The notes beneath the pieces are model-generated. The model saw nothing but the letters and a program-made list of their open reading frames with translations, was not told the origin of the DNA and ran no database searches. Below are positions 27,082 through 34,300 of a stretch of DNA of 64,000 nt, piece after piece (the stretch's first letter is position 1; every line of letters starts with the position of its first letter). Made by a program: the position numbers and the translations under genes. Source of the DNA: Lachnospiraceae bacterium (GTDB taxonomy: Bacteria; Bacillota; Clostridia; Lachnospirales; Lachnospiraceae); NCBI GenBank assembly GCA_017622845.1, contig JAGAQJ010000058.1:37652-101651 (forward strand). Reading direction: 5' to 3'.

Positions 27082-27447
27082 CAGCTCAGCCTTACAGATT
27101 ATTTTAACCGGGACGAAGGGCGGCAGTTCTATGTTGGTACAGGCTGGCGGAGAACTGCCGCCCTTCTGTGTACTGACAACTGTTTCATTTTATGGTTTCA
27201 CTGAACAGAAAACGGCAGATAGTATCCTGCAGGCTGCCCGGTGAAGAATGGTGATATTTTCTTATACGATGATACATGCAGCAGGTTGGAGACGGAGGCA
27301 TGGAGCCGACTCGAGCCGGCTTAAGTCCTCATTTGAAAGCCTTGATTCATCGTATTAGGAAATTCCCATTCGGAATCCATGGCAGTCGGAAGGATACTAT
27401 CTGCCGTTTTCGTCCGGATAAGAATGCATAAAAGGCTGAATTGTTAC
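27078..27447. mobile_element. MITE-like element B (370 bp, full length, inverted to A)
   Basis: Ends GTAACAGCTCAGCC and GGCTGAATTGTTAC. Flanks CAATATGT (27070-27077) and TAATATGA (27448-27455) match at 6 of 8 bases, fitting an older 8-bp duplication. It is homologous to element A on the opposite strand, including CGGCAGATAGTATCCT and CATTCGGAATCCATGGCAGT. No open frame of note. Its left end ends the preceding LeuRS-like gene. Confidence 0.85.
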
Positions 27448-27474
27448 TAATATGAAACACAAAAGCGGAAAATG

Positions 27475-27503
27475 TATAGACAATTTATTCTTTTTGTGCT
27501 ATA
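27475..27503 (+). promoter_or_regulatory. candidate promoter of the single-LRR gene
   Basis: TAGACA, 17 bases, TATATT, between element B and the ATG at 27568. Confidence 0.35.
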
Positions 27504-27567
27504 TTACAAATAATTAAAAGGTTACATAAAGAGTCTACAGTTATGGCGGCATATGAAGGTGTATTCA

Positions 27568-28701
27568 ATGAAAAGGAATGATGATTTTGAAAGGAAGGAC
27601 GACAGAGTATATCAAGATTACAGCATTGGTTATGACCCTGAGGCAGTAGAATATGATCTGCAGTGTATCAGCCGGCTGACAAATGGCAGAAGCAGGTTTG
27701 GCATGCAGTCAGCGCAGAAGATATATTATCGGATTCAATACGAGGATATTCATTTCAAAAGTACAACCGGAGAAGATTTTCTTGCCGGCCTGTATGAAAA
27801 CATGACAGAGGAACAGATACAGGAAATAAACAGGGCAGTCAGAATAAAAAGACAAAAGAGATTGAGCAGGAAAAAGAGACTGCGGATAAATGGGATAGTT
27901 GTTATGTCAGCATCGGTGTTAGCGCTTGTGTCATCAGTTTATTGTATGAACCGAAGCATGCAGGCAGATTTCCATGCAGATGAACAGACTGAAAATCTGC
28001 TGGAAACGGAAAACCTTCAGAAAAATCAAATGGAAAAAAGCATCAGTGCAGTTAATTCTGCAGAAACAGATGCTGCGGATAGAAATATGGCTTCAAACGG
28101 GTCAGAATGGCATGAGAATCAGTCCGCAGGTGCGGTAAGACAGATACCTGATCCTGAAATGCAGGATGCGGATGCAGAAGGGACTGCCGTCATGCAGCTA
28201 ATGGAAGCTGTCAATGAAACAGACACACAGAAGCCGGAAGCTGATGATAATTCAGTGCATACGGTTACATTCAGCATGAACGGCGGAAAATACAGCGGAG
28301 ACTATAACAATTACAGCTTTAAAGACCGGACTCCGGTACTTGTCGTAGATTCAGGTGATGTCATCAGCTGCTTTCCTGATGAACAATATGCGTCATATGC
28401 AGGCTATCAAACGGAAAAGGATACTTGGTATACAGACAAAGAATGCCTTAATCGATATGACAAGGACAGCCGTGTGACCAAAAGCATTACCCTGTATAAA
28501 AAGTGGTACAGTATCACATCAGACGGCAGTACACCGGCATCCAAGGGCTTCTACATCAGTCCTGACGGAAAGATATTATATAAATATGACGGCGATGACA
28601 GGCAGGCGGTAATACCGCAGACAGTAACGACCATTGCAGAAGGTGCATTTGACGGACTTGGCAATGACGGAGCTTCTATGATATTGGCGGATATAGATTG
28701 A
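27568..28701 (+). CDS. membrane-anchored surface protein with InlB-like repeat and one LRR unit
   Basis: A 377-residue bitopic protein. Residues 1-108 are cytosolic and charged, a single membrane helix spans about 109-127, a Gln/Glu/Asn-rich linker follows, then an InlB/Flg_new-type repeat (about 228-310, HTVTFSMNGGKY to ITLYKKWY), and a final BspA-type LRR_5 unit (AVIPQTVTTIAEGAFDGL). The ATG at 27568 is preferred (AAGGTG at 6-7 bases) over 27553. Residues 61-77 (IHFKSTTGEDFLAGLYE) match residues 56-72 of the sortase encoded at 30171. The protein ends just after the first LRR, so it may be shortened. Function unknown. Confidence 0.75.
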   Translation: MKRNDDFERKDDRVYQDYSIGYDPEAVEYDLQCISRLTNGRSRFGMQSAQKIYYRIQYEDIHFKSTTGEDFLAGLYENMTEEQIQEINRAVRIKRQKRLSRKKRLRINGIVVMSASVLALVSSVYCMNRSMQADFHADEQTENLLETENLQKNQMEKSISAVNSAETDAADRNMASNGSEWHENQSAGAVRQIPDPEMQDADAEGTAVMQLMEAVNETDTQKPEADDNSVHTVTFSMNGGKYSGDYNNYSFKDRTPVLVVDSGDVISCFPDEQYASYAGYQTEKDTWYTDKECLNRYDKDSRVTKSITLYKKWYSITSDGSTPASKGFYISPDGKILYKYDGDDRQAVIPQTVTTIAEGAFDGLGNDGASMILADID

Positions 28702-28725
28702 CAGGGTGCAGTTTTTTCGTACAGC

Positions 28726-29016
28726 TTATTTTTGATGGGCACGGAAAAAAGAAGAAAGCTTCTGCATTTTTGCAATATCTTCAGAGCTTGAGTGCTTTTT
28801 CAGAACACTGAAAATAAGCTCGACCTCTTCATTATTAAAAGAAATGTTGTTATCGCGGCTCAGCTTGCTTAGCGAGAGCAGAAAGGACATCATTTCTTTT
28901 TGATTGCTTCGATTGATTGAAGTGCTCTGCACAAACATTTTGTCAAGAAATTCAAGCTTGGCTTTATCAATCTCTTTCAGATCAGGGTCGTTCATCCATT
29001 CATTTTTTGCTTCCAT
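28726..29016 (-). CDS. unknown small acidic/helical protein
   Basis: A 96-residue cytosolic protein, rich in charged residues and predicted helix (DKAKLEFLDKMF, EEVELIFSVLKKHSS). The ATG at 29016 has GGAGGAA upstream. It overlaps the end of the preceding gene (29000-29506) by 17 bases, so the two are translationally coupled. I do not recognise the family. The conserved pairing with the 168-residue neighbour is what gives the call weight. Confidence 0.65.
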   Translation of the reverse strand: MEAKNEWMNDPDLKEIDKAKLEFLDKMFVQSTSINRSNQKEMMSFLLSLSKLSRDNNISFNNEEVELIFSVLKKHSSSEDIAKMQKLSSFFRAHQK

Positions 29017-29506
29017 TGGCAGTTCCTCCAAACATATTCATAATTTCACTGATATCCATTCCATTGATTCCTCCATTGCCGGAGGCAAAATTTTCCATCA
29101 TTGCGCCAGGGTCCATATCAGGGTTCATGCTTTGAAACAGCTCCATCATCTGCTGCATTTCGCGCACGTTTTTCATAGTTTTAAAAGCAGAAAGTATCTG
29201 GCTGAAGCTTTTTTCTTCATTCGGCGCAAGATATTTGTGAATTGCCTTGTATATGTTTTCCATATTTTCAGCAGGATTAGAGCCGAGCTTGGAATCCGAT
29301 GTACTGCTGGCGCGTATGCCGCCTGAAAAGCCGGATCGCCCTTTGTTTATAAGCGACAAGGTATACTCTAATTCCATATATTTAATCAGGGCAGGCAGCA
29401 TGGAAAAGCTGTCATTGTCCATAAAAGGCAAAAGGGACTTTAATATTTGGATGTGATTGGTAGTATAGAAGTGGTCAAAAGCCAGTACATAATCATTATC
29501 CTCCAT
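29000..29506 (-). CDS. unknown protein with Met-rich C-terminal part
   Basis: A 168-residue protein without signal peptide. The N-terminal half is helical (VLAFDHFYTTNHIQILKSLL, MLPALIKYMELEYTL); the C-terminal half is strikingly Met-rich (MQQMMELFQSMNPDMDPGAM, MDISEIMNMFGG), with 13 Met in about 60 residues. Good ribosome binding site (AGGAGG region before ATG at 29506). It lies downstream of the Cys/Gly-rich gene on the same strand and overlaps the 96-residue gene. No family recognised; the Met-rich tail may be an amphipathic or metal/heme-contact segment, which is speculation. Confidence 0.65.
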   Translation of the reverse strand: MEDNDYVLAFDHFYTTNHIQILKSLLPFMDNDSFSMLPALIKYMELEYTLSLINKGRSGFSGGIRASSTSDSKLGSNPAENMENIYKAIHKYLAPNEEKSFSQILSAFKTMKNVREMQQMMELFQSMNPDMDPGAMMENFASGNGGINGMDISEIMNMFGGTANGSKK

Positions 29507-29593
29507 AGTAACCCTCCTTTTGCATATGGCATAATCAAATATATGAAATCACAGCGTTTGTTATGACAGGCACAATGAAAATACGTAAATTCA

Positions 29594-29618
29594 GAGGGTT
29601 CGTATTGTACGAACCCTC
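29594..29618 (-). terminator. hairpin after the Cys/Gly-rich gene
   Basis: GAGGGTTCGTA and TACGAACCCTC, a perfect 11-bp stem with a 3-base loop, 22 bases beyond the stop codon on the minus strand. The tail is only moderately T-rich, so it may be partial and let the two downstream genes be transcribed. Confidence 0.7.
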
Positions 29619-29640
29619 ATGAATTTTGGCAGGTGCCTGC

Positions 29641-29913
29641 TTAGCAGCATCCGCATCCGTTGTTGCTGCCGAAACCGCCGCAGCAGAAGAGGAGGATAAG
29701 AATCCAAATCCAGTTGCCGCATCCGTTGTTGTTGTCACAACCGCATCCGCATCCATTGTTGCCGCCGCATCCATTGTTGCCGCATCCGCCGCAGCAGAAC
29801 AGAAGGATAAGAATCCAAATCCAGTTGCCGCATCCGTTGTTGCTGCCGCATCCGCAGTCTGAAATAGAATTTGATTGATTGCATCCGCAGTGACTTGCTG
29901 ATAATTCACTCAT
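29641..29913 (-). CDS. Cys/Gly/Asn-rich small protein with internal duplication
   Basis: A 90-residue protein with 20 or more Cys. It contains two near-identical copies of NNGCGNWIWILILLFCCGG, each a short hydrophobic stretch capped by CCGG, separated by Cys-Gly-Asn repeats, and ends in GCGCC. GGAGGT lies 7 bases before the ATG. The composition matches proteins often labelled chorion class high-cysteine HCB protein 13 in Firmicutes, which are suspected spore or envelope components. CATATAGTA upstream resembles a late mother-cell sigma-K -10 box. The duplication is also exact enough in DNA to allow repeat loss. Confidence 0.7.
   Translation of the reverse strand: MSELSASHCGCNQSNSISDCGCGSNNGCGNWIWILILLFCCGGCGNNGCGGNNGCGCGCDNNNGCGNWIWILILLFCCGGFGSNNGCGCC
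29675..29842. repeat. 57-bp direct repeat inside the Cys-rich gene
   Basis: 29675-29731 and 29786-29842 are nearly identical (about 54 of 57 bases), encoding the duplicated hydrophobic/Cys module. Recombination between them would delete 111 bases in frame. Confidence 0.85.
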
Positions 29914-29943
29914 GTTGAGTACCTCCGAAGAAGCTTTTTTCTA

Positions 29944-29952
29944 TACTATATG
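29944..29952 (-). promoter_or_regulatory. possible sigma-K-type -10 box of the Cys-rich gene
   Basis: CATATAGTA on the minus strand fits the CATAnnnTA pattern of sigma-K promoters. A sigma-A TATAGT reading of the same bases is possible, so the call is tentative. Confidence 0.3.
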
Positions 29953-30015
29953 ATAAAAAGCGGGATGTGTTACAAAATATTAAAAATGTTTTGTAACAAA
30001 AAATAGCAAAAACAC

Positions 30016-30043
30016 TTGAAATTAACAGAAAATATAGTACAAT
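30016..30043 (+). promoter_or_regulatory. candidate promoter of the sortase/LRR operon
   Basis: TTGAAA, 16 bases, TACAAT, about 120 bases before the sortase ATG. The leader holds a TGCAGC/GCTGCA hairpin and a MITE-end-like GTAACAGTTGCAGC at 30097-30110. Confidence 0.5.
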
Positions 30044-30170
30044 AATGGTATATATGTAAACTAATTAAGGTGAATGTTTATGTTCACACAAAAATTGTAA
30101 CAGTTGCAGCAATTGGCAAAATTTAGCTGCAGGCAAAAAATCAGTCAGAAATAATTGAAAGGAAGATAGA

Positions 30171-31346
30171 ATGGCGGAGTTGCAATGGACCATTGAGGGC
30201 AGGCGGTTCAGAAGCCGGGAGGAATATCAGGCTGCGCTGAGAGATAAAGAGCTCATCGATTCCATTACCGGCAATCTGAATTTGGACAATCCAAAAGACA
30301 TTGAAAAGCTGTACATGGAGTTGAAAAAGGGTAATTATCACTTTGAATCCATTGTTGGCAGGCAGTTTGATGACAATATTTATGAATTGTACAGGCAAAT
30401 AAAAGAGAAAGAAGTCCGCAAGGCTGAGAAAAAAAGACACCGGAAAGAAAAGCATGTGCATGTGCCGCGTTCTTTTAAAGAGAAGCAGGGCAAAGCTTCA
30501 AAGCAGGTAAGGCTTGAGGATTTTGACGAGGAAATGCAAAAGCAGATTTTGCTTGTGCTGAAGAGAAAAGAACGGAAACGACGGCTCGTTATGGCAGCCT
30601 GCGTGTTAGTGTGCATTGTGAGCTTTGGTTATCTGGGCGCATATTATCAGGTATCAGCGAAGAGCGAAAGAGAATTTGATGAGCTTGCCCGGTTGAAGAA
30701 ATCAGGAGCAGCACAGGCAGGCAGTGAAGTAAAAATCCATCTTTCAAATGATGGTACGGAGATACCGGATATCCTTCCGGAATATAAAACAATATATAAT
30801 AAGAATCAAAAGCTAATCGGATGGATAAAAATTGACGATACAATAATTGACTATCCTGTGATGCAGACAGTCAATAATGAATATTATCTGGATCACAATT
30901 TTAACCAGGAGAAGGACAATAATGGATGTATCTTTATGGATTATCAGTGTGATGTGCTCAAGGGATGCGATAATATCATTCTGTATGGACATCATATGAA
31001 ATCGGGCAAAATGTTCGGCACTTTAAATAAATACAGTGATCAATCCTATTATGAGAAGCACCCGGTGATACAGTTTGATACCATTTACGAAAAGGGAAAG
31101 TATCAAATAATGTATGTATTCCGCTCCAAGGTATATTCAGAAGAGGACGTAACTTTTAAATATTATCAATTTATCAATGCCGGGTCAGAAAAAGAATTTA
31201 ATTCGTACCTGAATGAGATGGCGGCGTTGTCACTATATGATACAGGAGTAACGGCAGGCTATGGCGACAAACTGCTTACGCTGTCAACCTGTGACTATCA
31301 GGAGGCAGAGGGACGGTTTGTGGTAGTAGCAAAAAGAGTGTCATAG
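30171..31346 (+). CDS. class B sortase with long cytosolic N-terminal domain
   Basis: A 391-residue sortase. Residues 1-138 are cytosolic and highly charged, a membrane helix spans about 139-160, and the catalytic domain runs from about 200: TIIDYPVMQ, His274 in LYGHHM, Cys374 in LTLSTC, and Arg382 in GRFVVVAKR. Typical class B sortases have 230-260 residues, so the N-terminal 140 are extra. Residues 56-72 (YHFESIVGRQFDDNIYE) share a motif with the single-LRR membrane protein at 27568. The gene is 36 bases upstream of the large LRR protein with a TPSTG sorting signal, its likely substrate. Confidence 0.93.
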   Translation: MAELQWTIEGRRFRSREEYQAALRDKELIDSITGNLNLDNPKDIEKLYMELKKGNYHFESIVGRQFDDNIYELYRQIKEKEVRKAEKKRHRKEKHVHVPRSFKEKQGKASKQVRLEDFDEEMQKQILLVLKRKERKRRLVMAACVLVCIVSFGYLGAYYQVSAKSEREFDELARLKKSGAAQAGSEVKIHLSNDGTEIPDILPEYKTIYNKNQKLIGWIKIDDTIIDYPVMQTVNNEYYLDHNFNQEKDNNGCIFMDYQCDVLKGCDNIILYGHHMKSGKMFGTLNKYSDQSYYEKHPVIQFDTIYEKGKYQIMYVFRSKVYSEEDVTFKYYQFINAGSEKEFNSYLNEMAALSLYDTGVTAGYGDKLLTLSTCDYQEAEGRFVVVAKRVS

Positions 31347-31382
31347 CAGGGAATGAAAATAATTAAGATGGGGAGAGACAAC

Positions 31383-34300
31383 ATGACGAAGAGCAAGAAG
31401 AAAAAGAACTATAAGTTAAGAAGGAGAGTGAAACGCACCATCGCTTCCGTTATTATGGTTATGGCTGTAGTGGTGGCGGCGATACCTGTAGAGAATCTGG
31501 GTACGATGCAGGCGGCTTCGGCAAATGCGGAGTCGGTTGACCTCCGGTATACAGATGATATGGGAGATACGGCCGCCTATCCACAGATATATGCGGAAGA
31601 TGACTACGAAGATGATTTTTCCGATACGTATTCGGTGTCAGTAGAGCGTGTTGATGACGGCGCTTTTACAGATTTGTTTATTGCCTATAAAAGGAATGAC
31701 GGCGGCAACAATGCAATGGTAAAAGAGAGTACATTAAGCAATAGTGTCACTTCGCTGGATATTGGCGAACAGGAATACTATGATTATGTACAATTAAGCT
31801 CGGAATATATCGGTGCTGTGACAGATACATACAAAGACACGGAGCTTAGCCTGGAATTTGGCGATGATACAACAAGCTCATATAATGCGGCTACGGCAAG
31901 CATTGGGTCTAATACATATTCGTTAGATGCAATTACACTCAAGAAATTAAAAGCAACGCCCAACAGCAGAACATTTACGACGAGTCCAAGTCTGACCGGC
32001 AGTTACAGTGAAGCGCAGGGGTATACGAACTATGATGTCAACCTTTCAGTGGAGGAGCTGTATCATGAATGCTGGCTGACCAAATATAATAATCAGATAT
32101 CGGCAATTGAGACATATAACAGAAATATCGATGAAGCACTGAATACACTTACAGGAATACAGACCAGGGTGAATGCAGGTACGGCAACGATTGCGGATGT
32201 GGACAGATGGCAGGAAATTGCAGCCAGTGTCAGCAGCGGCTCTTTAAATGAGGAATATACAGGTGCCAAGACATTAAGCAACAGAATCAATGCTTTTCCA
32301 ACAGCAGATAACGGCTTGAACAGCGTAGTGGACTATATTATCCGGAATTGCTGCTATGCAACAACCAGCAATACATTAAAGAATTATTCCCTTGTGAAGC
32401 TGAACACATCAGACGGTTATGACGTTTATGTTCCGCAGGTAAATGCAGGGGCAAATAAAGTCGGTACACAGAATCTTGATGATGACGGCTATTTGGTATC
32501 AGGCTATGTAAACATTATTGGTATTGCAAGCAATGCATTTAACGGTACTTACCTGCAGGATTTGACAATCCCGTCAACGGTTAAATTTATTGGTGCATCT
32601 GCATTTGAAAATTCTAAATTAAGGCGCGTGGATATTGACGTTACATCCTGTGCGATTATCGGAGCAAAGGCATTTGCCGACAGTGCATCATTGGCAACAC
32701 TTACCTTTTCGGGTCCTGATTCGGTGTTGGAAACAATTGATAAGCAGGCATTTGCCAATACTGTGCTTACATCAGTGACGATTCCCGGTTCTGTTACGCA
32801 AATTGGAGCCGGAGCTTTTGCAGAGGCACCAAGCCTTCATGACGTGACCTTTTCAGATAATGGAAGGGCATATGATTTGGAAATCGGCGCGTATGCATTC
32901 TATGACTGCTATGGACTGGGGCAGATTAATTTCCCGGAGAGCAGCAAGCAGTATCAGATTGAGAAGGCCGCCTTCGCAGTTGCAAGCGGAAGAACAACAA
33001 GCGGTCTGGGCGCATTTGCTTTTCCTGCAAACAATACAGCGATTAATTATGGAGGCAGTGAGAGCGATGAAGGCCAGTATGATTATATTCTTGCAAACAG
33101 GACAGGACTGCTTACAGTAACCTTCCCTGAGAGACTGACAGGAAACTATAATATTCCGGATAACACTCTGGCAGGCTGCACACAGCTTGAACATGTAACG
33201 TTCCCTACAGGTGCATATACTGCAAAATATGACCCCAAGGAATTGTTCCAAAGTGTATATAATGATAATTTCTATGTAGAGGGACCTAAAACCGGAGCAA
33301 CATCATCAAGCATCGCCGAGCCGCGTTCCATTACATGGATAGCAAAGGCAGGTAAACTGGACGACAGCACATATAATCTTACAACAGTGCCGTATAAGTT
33401 TGAAGATGCAGACGGCACGCATTTTGAGATTGGCGTTATGGAGGATGAAAAAGCATCAGAACCATCCTATGTAGCGAGAATCGACGTAATTGACGGAACT
33501 TCTAATGCGGTATTGGCGAAGTATTCTGCTTATAACAATACAAAGCCTGCACATAATATACCTATCACAATTCCTGCCAGAGTAGGCGAATATACAGTAG
33601 TAGAGATAGGTGAGAATTGCTTTGATGATGATATTAAGAGCTATATTTATAAATTAATTATTCAGGACGGCTCTATTCAGAGAATTGCGGATTCTGCATT
33701 TGAGGGAATGCCTCAGCTGCAGTGGGTTGAAATCGGAGATGCGGTAGAGTCTATCGGAGCCAATGCGTTTGCAGACTGTCCGAAGCTGGAGAATGTAGTA
33801 TTCAGCCAGACGAGAACATCAACTTTCGGAGCTGATGATGAAACTTATTGGCAAGAGCTTACAATTGGCGAGAATGCTTTTCAGACAGGCTCGGATTATC
33901 TGACATTTCATGGCGCAATCAATGAGAATTACGCGCCATTCCAGCTTGCAATGTCAGAAGACAGCGCGAATATGACGGCTACCAAGAGCCAGATATGCTA
34001 TAAGACCGATGCGCCGCTTCATCTGACAGTTATCCGAAATAACGGAGATAAGGACGGTACTGACCAGGGTAAGGCAACGCTGATTGACTATCCTCATTAT
34101 GAAGAAATTGATACATTGAACGCAGATTTGGTAAAGAAGCTGAGTGAGCAGTATCAAATAACAGATTACAGCATTACAGACAAATTTGAATCAGTGAATG
34201 GAGTGCGGACAGTAGCAGAGTATGCAAATGCAGAAGCTATGGACGAGGATGAAAACGCAGTTGTACTGCAGACGCTTAACATGGTGCTGCCAAGCGGAAT

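Noticed and set aside
27491-27507. TTGTGCTATATTACAA considered as a Rex site
   Set aside because: The half-sites TTGT/ACAA fit but the spacing is two bases too short and inner positions do not match the Rex consensus.
29626-29878. Ala- or Pro-rich frames opposite the Cys-rich gene
   Set aside because: They are products of the repetitive composition of the Cys/Gly gene, which has the promoter and ribosome binding site.
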